Part shown: positions 1 to 5,206 of the stretch, in pieces
How positions within the stretch are numbered: the first letter of the stretch is position 1
Layout: each line of letters starts with the position of its first letter
DNA from: Desulfuromonadales bacterium
Lineage (GTDB): Bacteria; Desulfobacterota; Desulfuromonadia; Desulfuromonadales; UBA2294
NCBI GenBank assembly: GCA_014859615.1
Contig: JACUTX010000181.1
Location: forward strand, 1 to 5,206
Length of the DNA: 5,206 nt
Direction: 5' to 3'
Made by a program: the position numbers and the translations under genes
The notes under the pieces: generated by a model
Databases searched by the model: none
What the model was told of the DNA's origin: nothing
What the model saw: only the letters and a program-made list of their open reading frames with translations

Positions 1-2
1 TC

Positions 3-866
3 ATGTCTCTCCCCGATCATTATGCTTCACCTCTGCATCTCCCATTTAATAGCACCTGTCTTGAGCAGCAGCTGCTGCTCGAAGCGCCCGATCAGGATCC
101 CGGGGGTGACGGGTGGTGGCTTCTGCTCCGGGGGAACGCCCTCCTTGTCACAGAGGGTAAACACGGATTTTCGCTACCACGACAGACCTCGCCCCCCATT
201 TCAGTTGTCGGCCAACCTCTCTATATCGGCAGATGGCAAGGGCGTCCCTGTCGTCTCGCTCAGGTCGAACAAGAGACTGCACTTGCCGATGGGCTGACGG
301 CTCATGATCTGCTCGTCGCAGATCCAGAGCTCTCGATCGACCTCTTCTCTCTCGGTGGTTTGGGCCGGAACCTGCTGCACTGGGAAGGGAACAGCCGTTA
401 CTGCTCGAAGTGCGGTGCGGCCATGCAGCGACTTGCCGGGGAGTGGGGGAAACTCTGCTCAGCCTGCGGCTCGCATCATTTTCCGCATATTCATCCCTGT
501 GTGATTGTCATTGTTCGTCGACCGGGGGAAATCCTGATGACGCGCAAAACCGAATGGCCGCAAGGACGTTACAGTCTGGTCGCCGGGTTTCTCGAGTTCG
601 GGGAGTGTCTGGAAGAGGCGGTTGCCCGTGAGGTGAAAGAAGAGACCGGGATCGAGGTCTGCAATATCCGCTATATCGGCAGTCAGGGGTGGCCCTTCCC
701 GAGCCAGATGATGGCCGGGTTCGTGGCTGACTATGCCGGTGGCGAACTGCAGGTGGAAGAGAAGGAGCTGGAGGATGCCGGCTGGTTTTGCGTCGACGAT
801 CTGCCGCTCTTGCCGCCGAAGCGCAGTATTGCCCGTTATCTCATCGACACCTATGCCCGGATTTGA
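3..866 (+). CDS. nudC: NudC-type NAD(H) pyrophosphatase / deNADding Nudix hydrolase
   Basis: A 287-residue protein of the NudC family. The family cleaves NADH or NAD+ at the pyrophosphate to give NMN(H) and AMP, and also removes NAD caps from RNA 5' ends in the cytoplasm. Visible features in order are a divergent N-terminal domain (about 1-125), a zinc ribbon with Cys134, Cys137, Cys152 and Cys155, and the Nudix domain. The Nudix box runs from Gly195 to Ile217 and is intact (Glu201, Arg209, Glu210, Glu213, Glu214). Glu255 sits where E. coli NudC has its extra catalytic Glu219; as I recall the E. coli numbering, zinc and catalytic residues align at a constant offset of 36. The family signature SQPWPFPxS appears as SQGWPFPSQ at 227-235, so two consensus positions differ. 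The protein is longer than the ~257 residues of E. coli NudC, mostly at the N-terminus. The ATG lies at base 3, so a start further upstream outside the window cannot be excluded and no ribosome site is visible. A DUF4911-like gene follows after 2 nt. Confidence 0.93.
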   Translation: MSLPDHYASPLHLPFNSTCLEQQLLLEAPDQDPGGDGWWLLLRGNALLVTEGKHGFSLPRQTSPPISVVGQPLYIGRWQGRPCRLAQVEQETALADGLTAHDLLVADPELSIDLFSLGGLGRNLLHWEGNSRYCSKCGAAMQRLAGEWGKLCSACGSHHFPHIHPCVIVIVRRPGEILMTRKTEWPQGRYSLVAGFLEFGECLEEAVAREVKEETGIEVCNIRYIGSQGWPFPSQMMAGFVADYAGGELQVEEKELEDAGWFCVDDLPLLPPKRSIARYLIDTYARI

Positions 867-868
867 AT

Positions 869-1120
869 ATGGATCACGACCCGCTGATTAAACGCTTTTT
901 TATCGTATCCCGCCGTGAGATCGGTTACCTGCGCTTCACTTTCGAAGGGTATGATGGCCTGGTTTTCATGCGGACGCTGCGGGCGTCAGACGGTCTGATC
1001 GAAATCGCCTACCCGTCACGACGTCAGGCCGATGCCGAGAGTCTGCTGACCGCGCTCGATCTGGAGATTGGGCTGACTTTGGCCGAGCACCCTCCGGCAG
1101 ACGAATATGATCTCATCTGA
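869..1120 (+). CDS. Small DUF4911-like protein, function unknown
   Basis: An 83-residue protein beginning MDHDPLIKRFF. I recognise the pattern of the DUF4911 family, small proteins common in Deltaproteobacteria: a basic N-terminal strand, a DI/EIGYLRF-like segment (here REIGYLRFTFEGYDGL, residues 16-31), a strand ending IEIAYP (44-49), and a C-terminal helix (about 51-72). No function is established that I know of. There is no signal peptide, membrane segment or cysteine, so it should be cytosolic. The ATG at 869 begins 2 nt after the nudC stop. The same frame is open upstream to 788, but that extension overlaps nudC and its translation looks like shadow sequence, so I chose the downstream start. 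No Shine-Dalgarno is evident before the ATG, which fits translational coupling to nudC. The family call rests on pattern memory. Confidence 0.8.
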   Translation: MDHDPLIKRFFIVSRREIGYLRFTFEGYDGLVFMRTLRASDGLIEIAYPSRRQADAESLLTALDLEIGLTLAEHPPADEYDLI

Positions 1121-1128
1121 TTTTTTCC

Positions 1129-1151
1129 CTCTCTGCGTGCTCCGCGAGAGA
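1129..1151 (-). repeat. Short dispersed repeat, copy A
   Basis: Read on the minus strand, its core is cgcggagcacgcagaga (1130-1146). It matches copy C (near 1420) at 15 of 17 positions in the same orientation. On the plus strand the segment could fold as a stem tctctgcg/cgc-g-agaga with one bulged G and a 5-base loop, but no T tract follows, so it is not a convincing terminator. Confidence 0.5.
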
Positions 1152-1166
1152 CACCTGGCCTTTGCA

Positions 1167-1256
1167 CTGTCATCCCCGAAAGTTCTTTATCAAAGGATCC
1201 AGTCTTTGGACCTTTAAAACATGGATTCCCGATCAAAATCGCCTCGGGAATGACAG
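1167..1256. repeat. 90-bp palindromic intergenic element (two inverted ~38-bp units)
   Basis: The ends are ctgtcatccccga (1167-1179) and tcgggaatgacag (1244-1256), inverted repeats matching at 12 of 13 positions. Each half is itself a unit that starts with ctgtcat-c/t-cccga and ends near ggat(t)cca: the left unit is 1167-1204, the right unit (inverted) 1219-1256, with a 14-base linker. The right unit contains a perfect 8-bp hairpin, attcccga (1225-1232) with tcgggaat (1244-1251), loop 11. The equivalent stem in the left unit has decayed to about 4 bp. The arrangement resembles dispersed REP or MITE-like elements with 'TGTCATTCCCG' ends seen in many proteobacterial genomes. No clear target duplication flanks it and it encodes nothing. 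Confidence 0.72.
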
Positions 1257-1267
1257 AAACAGTCGTT

Positions 1268-1299
1268 TCTCTTCGCGTTCTTCGCGGCTTTGCGTGAGA
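1268..1299 (-). repeat. Short dispersed repeat, copy B
   Basis: The minus-strand reading is tctcacgcaaag followed by ccgcgaagaacgcgaagaga. It carries the same acgcaaag opening as copy C and a related acgc-gaagaga ending, with about nine extra bases between them. The unit looks like chained 9-10 base modules of the form CGC-AAG-N-N. It begins 12 bases after the 90-bp palindromic element. Confidence 0.45.
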
Positions 1300-1416
1300 T
1301 AAGCCTTTAAACCGTCTCTCGCCCGTTCGCTTTGCTCACTCGTGAACGCTTCAGGTCACAGAGGAAACCCTAAAGGCCTGTTTTGGGTTGAACCAAAAAA
1401 GGACTCATGCCTTTGC

Positions 1417-1440
1417 CTTTCTCTGCGTGCTTTGCGTAAC
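1417..1440 (-). repeat. Short dispersed repeat, copy C
   Basis: The minus-strand reading is gttacgcaaagcacgcagag followed by aaag. The 17-base core cgcaaagcacgcagaga (1420-1436) agrees with copy A at 15 of 17 positions, 290 bases away. It lies about 20-40 bases beyond the stop codon of the barrel gene. It resembles dispersed intergenic 'ACGCAAAGCACGCAGAG' sequences in deltaproteobacterial genomes; that association is from general familiarity, not a search. Confidence 0.5.
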
Positions 1441-1455
1441 GAAGTTCTGTTCGGT

Positions 1456-2637
1456 TCAAAAACTCCACTGAATTCTGCCAAAAAGCCGGTCAACCGGATC
1501 GGTCCCGAACAGGCTCCCGGATCTGCCGTCGAAATGCTGCCAGACCAGCAGCAGTCCCCAATTATCCGCCAGCGAGACGGCGTTGCTGACGAGCAGATAC
1601 CAGGAACCATCAGAGTAGAGACTGCCGCCGAGAGTCTGGCGGCTCAGTGCTGAAAGGTCAAAGGCTGCCTCGGCGTAACCGGTCCAGCGGGAAAAACTCA
1701 GGGAGCGGGTGGTGAGGGGGAGCTGGAGGTAACTCAGGGCGTTGACCGGGTTTTCCGGCCTGCTGATATAGAGAATGGCTCCTTTTAGCAGACTGTTGCG
1801 CTTCCCAGGCAGGGTGTGGTCGGCTTCAATGGCAGCGACCAGTGAGCGCTCTTGCAGTCTCCCCAGCCAATCGGCATGCTGCGGGAGGAAGTAGCTGATT
1901 TCACCACGCAGACCGGCGCCGACGATATTGCCGGCGAAGCCGCCACCGGCGACCAGATCGTTGCGATTCTTCCCCGCCAGCAGCTGAAAATCGTACCCGG
2001 AACGGTTGAACTGATAGCGGCAGGCGAGGGTGCTCTTCTCCCAATTGTCAGCAAACGCCCAGACCGATTCGATCAATGATGCAAAACCGAGGGTCTTGCC
2101 GAGAAGCAGGGCGTCGGTTCCCGGCTGTTCTGTGTAATCGATATCGTAGACCGAGTCGCTGTTAAACAGATCATTCGGATTCCAGAGGGTGGCGATCCCC
2201 CAGGCGATCCGGTGCCGACCGAAGCGGATTTTGTAGTCGTCCGGCTGCCAGTCGAAGTAGATCCGGTCAAGACTGCTGTTCCCCAAAAGCCTGTCACCCT
2301 GCAGCCAGTTCCAGGAGAGATCGAGATAGCCGGGGTCAAAGCCGATCTGTCTGTCGTAGCCGGGGAGCCGGCTGCTGTCGCCGTAAAAAAGACGATTGCG
2401 CATCGAGGCGGCAAAACTGAAGTCGTTTAAAAAGCGGTATTCAAAGTTGAAACGTTGATGAAGAAGATGATCGTAGCGGTTGTCGCCACTCTTTGGGATG
2501 CTGACCGAAGGGAGGTATTTTACGTAGCCGCTGAAGGTGACGGGACTCTGCGGCGTGATCCCGGGGATCTGTGCGGCAACGCTTGCGCAGATAAAGAGCA
2601 GAGGGAGCAGAACCGCTGTCATCCGCGCAAAGGTCAC
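1456..2637 (-). CDS. Outer-membrane beta-barrel protein of the ABC exporter operon
   Basis: A 393-residue secreted protein. Residues 1-22 form a signal peptide: a short n-region with Arg5, a hydrophobic core AVLLPLLFICASV, and a likely cleavage VAA|Q after Ala22. The mature part is rich in alternating aromatic and polar strands (for example FNFEYRF, RIYFDWQ, YKIRFGRHR, WYLLVSNAV) and ends in WSF, a terminal Phe typical of BAM-inserted barrels. The segment RFGRHRIAWG with WNPNDLFN (138-159) recalls porin-like or DUF1302-like families whose members carry a G-R/K-x-x-I/V-x-W-G motif; I cannot name the family securely. The start is GTG at 2637, preceded by AGAGGA nine bases upstream. The in-frame ATG at 2622 would remove the only basic residue of the n-region, so I prefer GTG. 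The GTG overlaps the ATPase stop (GTGA), implying coupled translation. It is the last gene of the operon, and its job as the outer-membrane part of the system is inferred from context. Confidence 0.8.
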   Translation of the reverse strand: MTFARMTAVLLPLLFICASVAAQIPGITPQSPVTFSGYVKYLPSVSIPKSGDNRYDHLLHQRFNFEYRFLNDFSFAASMRNRLFYGDSSRLPGYDRQIGFDPGYLDLSWNWLQGDRLLGNSSLDRIYFDWQPDDYKIRFGRHRIAWGIATLWNPNDLFNSDSVYDIDYTEQPGTDALLLGKTLGFASLIESVWAFADNWEKSTLACRYQFNRSGYDFQLLAGKNRNDLVAGGGFAGNIVGAGLRGEISYFLPQHADWLGRLQERSLVAAIEADHTLPGKRNSLLKGAILYISRPENPVNALSYLQLPLTTRSLSFSRWTGYAEAAFDLSALSRQTLGGSLYSDGSWYLLVSNAVSLADNWGLLLVWQHFDGRSGSLFGTDPVDRLFGRIQWSF

Positions 2638-3317
2638 GTTGTCCGATCCTCTCTGACCTGACCATCCTCAAAAACAATCACCCGTCTGGCCCGTTCGATC
2701 ACCCGCGGGTCGTGGGTTGAGAAGATAAAAGTGACCCCTTCTTTTTCATTCAGACGCTGCATGATATCGAGCAGGTCGCGGGTGGTCTGCGCATCGAGAT
2801 TGGCGGTCGGTTCGTCGGCGAGGATAAATTTTGGTTTCGGCGCCAGCGCCCGGGCGACGGCGATTCTCTGCTGCTGTCCGCCGGAGAGTTTCCCCGGCAC
2901 GATATTCAGCTGATCGCCGAGGCCGACCTCCTGCAAAAGTTCGCGCGCGCGGGTCTCACAGTCGCTCTGGCTGCGCCCCTGCAACTGCATGACAAATTCG
3001 ACGTTCTCTTTGGCGGTGAGGACCGGCAAAAGGCTGAAATCCTGAAAGATAAAGCCGATGTTGTCACGGCGAAAGGCGATTAACTCCTTATCGGTGAGAG
3101 CGGTCATATCGGTACGATCGATCACGACCTGACCGTTGTCCGGCCGATCGATCCCGCCGACCATATTCAGCAGAGTGGTCTTTCCTGACCCCGATGGACC
3201 CATGACGGCGACAAATTCGCCCTGCTCAATATTCAGGTCGACATCGTCGACCGCAACCACGGGAAAGGTGGTCTCTCGATTATAGATTCTGGTCAGGTGT
3301 TTGAGTTGAATGCTCAT
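2634..3317 (-). CDS. LolD/MacB-type ABC transporter ATPase
   Basis: A 227-residue nucleotide-binding subunit that should sit on the cytoplasmic face and power the two permeases encoded upstream. From the chosen Met1 (MSIQLKHLTRIY) it has Walker A GPSGSGKT (40-47), Q-loop Gln92 in FIFQDFSLLP, ABC signature LSGGQQQR (144-151), Walker B FILADE with catalytic Glu169, D-loop NLD (173-175) and H-loop His202 in STHD. All motifs are intact and the length is normal for the LolD/MacB/FtsE family. The frame is open 75 bases further upstream to 3392, but that extension lies inside the permease gene and reads as shadow sequence. The ATG at 3317 is separated from the permease stop (TAA) by one base. Only a weak purine stretch precedes it, so coupling to permease translation is likely. 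The stop overlaps the GTG of the barrel gene. I do not call it lolD because the substrate is unproven. Confidence 0.95.
   Translation of the reverse strand: MSIQLKHLTRIYNRETTFPVVAVDDVDLNIEQGEFVAVMGPSGSGKTTLLNMVGGIDRPDNGQVVIDRTDMTALTDKELIAFRRDNIGFIFQDFSLLPVLTAKENVEFVMQLQGRSQSDCETRARELLQEVGLGDQLNIVPGKLSGGQQQRIAVARALAPKPKFILADEPTANLDAQTTRDLLDIMQRLNEKEGVTFIFSTHDPRVIERARRVIVFEDGQVREDRTT
2647..2652 (-). promoter_or_regulatory. Ribosome binding site deciding the GTG start of the barrel gene
   Basis: On the minus strand AGAGGA ends nine bases before the GTG at 2637, inside the last codons of the ATPase gene. It supports GTG initiation over the ATG 15 bases downstream, which would lie 24 bases from this site. 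Confidence 0.6.
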
Positions 3318-3318
3318 A

Positions 3319-4530
3319 TTAATGTCTTTCTGCCAGCGCCTCACTCGGGCGTTTCTTGAGAATCTGTCGAGCGGGGTAGAGGGCGGCAACAAGGCTGGTG
3401 AACAGCACCATGCCGAACATCAGAAGATAGAACGATCCCTTCACACTCGGATAGAGGACCGCATCGACTCCGTAGGCTCCAAGCCCTTCGGCCACCGCTC
3501 CGAACGGCAGTCCAAACTGGTCGGTGATCGCCAGCATCAGCCGTCCGGCGGCGAGGCCGAGCAGTCCGCCGACCGCTCCGAGCAGCACCGATTCCATAAT
3601 AATCAGCAGCAGCACCCTGGCATGGGTCATGCCGATCGCCATGAGAACGCCAAATTCGCGGGTGCGCTCGAAGACAGACATCATCATGATGTTGATGATG
3701 CCGAAGCCGAGCGCGGCGATAAAGACCCCGGCAACGATGGCGTTGGCGATATCCATACTGCCGGTCATCGCTGCCAGTACCGGTTGCACTTCTCCCCAGT
3801 TTTGCACGACTCCCTGTTCTTCGACCAGAGTCGTGATCTTCTCCTGCAGCTCTGTCAGTTGCTGATCGTCAGCGATACGAATGGCGATCTCGTGTGCCTG
3901 ATCGAGGCCGCTGAAGCGGGCGAGATCGCTACGCCGGACAAAAATATTGCTGTCGTCAAAAGCGCTCGCCGGGGTTTTGAACAGGCCGACGATCCGAAAG
4001 GCCGCGCCGGTGACATCTCCATCGATGTTGGTAAAGGTCAGCACGACCTTGGAGCCGAGGCGCAGATTGAGTTTGTCAGCATTGCGGCGACTGACCAGGA
4101 TCGGGTTGCGGCCGGTTTCGGTCAGCATCTTTCCGGCGACAAGACTCTGCTGCAGATCGGTGACCCGGATTTCATCCTGCGGTCTGATCCCATTGATCCG
4201 GACGCCGCGACTGCTGGCGGCCGAGGCGAGCATACCATCGACCACCTGTCGTGCGGTCACCGCTTCAACGCCGCTCTGTTGGCGGATCGATGCTGCCAGG
4301 TTCTCGGCTTCGGGAATCCAGGCCGAGAGCTCTTCGTTCAAAAGGAATTTGTGATTGTGTATCTGCAGATGAGCGGTCTGATAGCGGATGGCATTGTCGA
4401 CCATATTTTCGGTCATCGCCTGGACAAATCCGACCATCAAAAGAGCGCCGAGCAGGCCGAAAATCATCGCCGCGATCATGATGCCGCTGCGCAGCTTGTT
4501 GCGCCAGACATTTCGCCAGGCCAGAGTCAT
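3319..4530 (-). CDS. FtsX-family ABC permease (LolC/LolE/MacB type)
   Basis: An inner-membrane permease of 403 residues from the ATG at 4530, or 405 from the ATG at 4536. Positions here follow the 405-residue form. It opens with the family-typical LAWRNVWRNKLRS. The layout is TM1 (about 17-40), a periplasmic domain of about 220 residues (41-261) as in MacB and LolC/E, TM2 (262-287), the cytoplasmic coupling segment ERTREFGVLMAIGMT (290-304), TM3 (306-332), a second periplasmic loop with GLGAYGVDAVLYP, TM4 (369-387), and an ending LYPARQILKKRPSEALAERH. This is the type VII ABC architecture, which uses ATP for periplasmic mechanical work and not for a conventional channel. GGTGAGG lies 8 bases before the 4530 ATG but only 2 before the 4536 ATG, so I chose the second start. 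The gene follows the other permease closely and leads directly into the ATPase gene, suggesting a heterodimeric permease pair. Confidence 0.92.
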   Translation of the reverse strand: MTLAWRNVWRNKLRSGIMIAAMIFGLLGALLMVGFVQAMTENMVDNAIRYQTAHLQIHNHKFLLNEELSAWIPEAENLAASIRQQSGVEAVTARQVVDGMLASAASSRGVRINGIRPQDEIRVTDLQQSLVAGKMLTETGRNPILVSRRNADKLNLRLGSKVVLTFTNIDGDVTGAAFRIVGLFKTPASAFDDSNIFVRRSDLARFSGLDQAHEIAIRIADDQQLTELQEKITTLVEEQGVVQNWGEVQPVLAAMTGSMDIANAIVAGVFIAALGFGIINIMMMSVFERTREFGVLMAIGMTHARVLLLIIMESVLLGAVGGLLGLAAGRLMLAITDQFGLPFGAVAEGLGAYGVDAVLYPSVKGSFYLLMFGMVLFTSLVAALYPARQILKKRPSEALAERH

Positions 4531-4538
4531 CAGCATCG

Positions 4539-4545
4539 CCTCACC
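4539..4545 (-). promoter_or_regulatory. Ribosome binding site deciding the permease start
   Basis: GGTGAGG on the minus strand, just after the stop of the upstream permease (TAA at 4551-4549). The spacing is 8 bases to the ATG at 4530 and only 2 bases to the ATG at 4536, so it favours initiation at 4530. Confidence 0.55.
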
Positions 4546-4548
4546 GTG

Positions 4549-5206
4549 TTATCCTTTCATCGCTTCCATGATGCGCAACCGGCCGATGCGCAGCAGCGGA
4601 TAGACGGAGCAGATCGCCAGCAGGCCAAGGACGATGCCGATCTGGTCGACAAACAGTTCCGGGGCGAGCGAGAAGGGGATAATCGGTTCGAACCCCATCT
4701 CTTCCATGGTCACAGCCAGTTCGCCGCTGAGCGGGATCGGATGGGTGTAAAACCAGACCAGAATCGGCGTGGTGACCACCAGCCCCATAACCACCCCGGT
4801 GAGAGCGAGAAAAAACGATTCGAGCAGGGAGATAAATTGCAGCCTGACGCGCGACATGCCGGTGGCGAGCATCACTGCAAATTCGCGCTGGCGTTCCAGG
4901 GTCATCATCACGACGGTGGCAAACAGCCCGAAACCGACCACGCCGTACAGAACCAGAATCATAAACTGCCCACTGACCCGATCAAGGCTGATCTGTTGCG
5001 CCAGTTCCGGTGAAATGTCGGCCCAGTTGCGGACCCTGATCTCTTGCCCCATCACCTGCCGGGCATCTGCTTCCAGTTCGGGAATCGTGTGAACATCCTC
5101 TCCATGCAGAACCCAGGCTGTGACCTGATTTCCGGTCACATAGAGATCCTGTGCGACCTTGAGCGGCAGACAAACAATGCGTGCGTCAATCTGTTTATTG
5201 GGGAAT
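4549..5206 (-). CDS. FtsX-family ABC permease, second subunit (partial, N-terminus beyond window)
   Basis: 218 residues of a permease are visible. The frame stays open to the right edge, so the gene's 5' end lies outside; the internal GTG at 5139 is not a credible start. Extending past it gives FPNKQIDARIVCLPLKVAQD, continuing the periplasmic domain. The visible part has the end of that domain (with RNWADISPELAQQI), TM2 around SGQFMILVLYGVVGFGLFA, the coupling segment ERQREFAVMLATGMS, TM3 around FISLLESFFLALTGVVMGLV, a TM3-TM4 loop with HPIPLSGELAVTMEEMGFEP, TM4 around IGIVLGLLAICSVYPLLRI, and the end RLRIMEAMKG. It is clearly homologous to the next permease but diverged, especially in the TM3-TM4 loop, which argues for a LolC/LolE-like heterodimer over a recent duplication. 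TM1 and most of the periplasmic domain cannot be assessed here. Confidence 0.9.
   Translation of the reverse strand, partial: FPNKQIDARIVCLPLKVAQDLYVTGNQVTAWVLHGEDVHTIPELEADARQVMGQEIRVRNWADISPELAQQISLDRVSGQFMILVLYGVVGFGLFATVVMMTLERQREFAVMLATGMSRVRLQFISLLESFFLALTGVVMGLVVTTPILVWFYTHPIPLSGELAVTMEEMGFEPIIPFSLAPELFVDQIGIVLGLLAICSVYPLLRIGRLRIMEAMKG

Larger units (their letters stand above)
1121..1455. other. Non-coding gap between convergent genes, repeat-rich
   Basis: 335 bases separate the plus-strand DUF4911-like gene from the minus-strand barrel gene. No open frame here resembles a protein. It contains a T6 run directly after the first stop (1121-1126), three copies of a short degenerate repeat (near 1130, 1270 and 1420), a 90-bp inverted-repeat element (1167-1256), a pair of inverted arms GCCTTTA/TAAAGGC (1303-1309 and 1371-1377), and a short hairpin region (1377-1414). 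Two transcription units converge here, so termination is expected, but no GC-rich stem followed by a T tract is visible for either strand. Confidence 0.85.

Noticed and set aside
788..868. 27-residue upstream extension of the DUF4911-like gene
   Set aside because: It overlaps the end of nudC out of frame and reads as shadow sequence; the ATG at 869 gives the family-like N-terminus.
1098..1126. Possible terminator at the end of the DUF4911-like gene (CAGA...TCTG followed by a T6 run)
   Set aside because: The stem is only a few AT-containing pairs with an asymmetric internal loop and sits mostly inside coding sequence; the T run alone is not enough.
1342..1653. 103-codon plus-strand frame spanning the gap and the end of the barrel gene
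   Set aside because: It runs through intergenic repeats and the antisense of a well-supported gene, and its translation has no recognisable protein pattern.
2578..2595. Possible lipoprotein signal at Cys17 of the barrel protein
   Set aside because: The residues before the cysteine are Leu-Phe-Ile, which do not fit a lipobox; a signal peptidase I site VAA|Q just after is better.
3318..3392. 25-residue N-terminal extension of the ATPase
   Set aside because: It lies inside the permease gene, is basic and unrelated to the family's N-terminus, while the ATG at 3317 gives a standard ABC start one base after the permease stop.
3679..3700. Repetitive, palindrome-like cat/gat tract in the first permease
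   Set aside because: It is explained by the codons for the Ile-Asn-Ile-Met-Met-Met segment of TM2, which fits the membrane helix.
3310..5013. A 567-codon open frame on the plus strand opposite both permeases
   Set aside because: Its translation is rich in His, Gln, Asp, Arg and Gly with no domain pattern, as expected from the antisense of hydrophobic, GC-biased permease codons. The minus-strand genes have clear TM layouts and family motifs, so this is a shadow.

Overview
The window looks like chromosomal DNA of a Gram-negative bacterium. Deltaproteobacteria in the Desulfuromonadales sense (Desulfuromonas, Pelobacter or Geobacter relatives) are the best guess. The reasons are a DUF4911-type small protein, a split FtsX-type ABC exporter next to an outer-membrane barrel, and intergenic repeats of the 'TGTCATTCCCGA' and 'ACGCAAAG-CACGCAGAGA' kinds that I associate with that group. 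The base composition is moderately GC-rich. The taxonomic call is inference; no rRNA or marker gene is present.

Left part (1-1120, plus strand): a nearly abutting gene pair. The first gene encodes a NudC-type NAD(H) pyrophosphatase with an intact four-cysteine zinc site and an intact Nudix box. Two bases after its stop begins an 83-residue DUF4911-like protein of unknown function.

Middle (1121-1455): a 335-base non-coding gap between convergent transcription units. It is rich in repeats. A 90-bp element is built from two inverted ~38-bp units, three same-orientation copies of a short degenerate repeat surround it, and some weak hairpins follow. I could not identify a convincing intrinsic terminator for either side.

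Right part (1456-5206, minus strand, read right to left): a tightly packed four-gene operon. It encodes an FtsX/LolE-like permease (5' end beyond the window), a second FtsX/LolC-like permease, a LolD/MacB-type ATPase, and a secreted ~393-residue outer-membrane beta-barrel protein. Junctions are 12 or 18 nt (depending on the start chosen), 1 nt, and an overlapping GTGA stop/start. The two permeases and the ATPase should form one inner-membrane type VII ABC complex that does mechanical work on the periplasmic side. Translational coupling of a beta-barrel protein to the ATPase suggests that the system reaches the outer membrane. The substrate is unknown. No HlyD/MacA-type adaptor and no LolA-like carrier is seen in the window, although either could lie upstream of the right edge.
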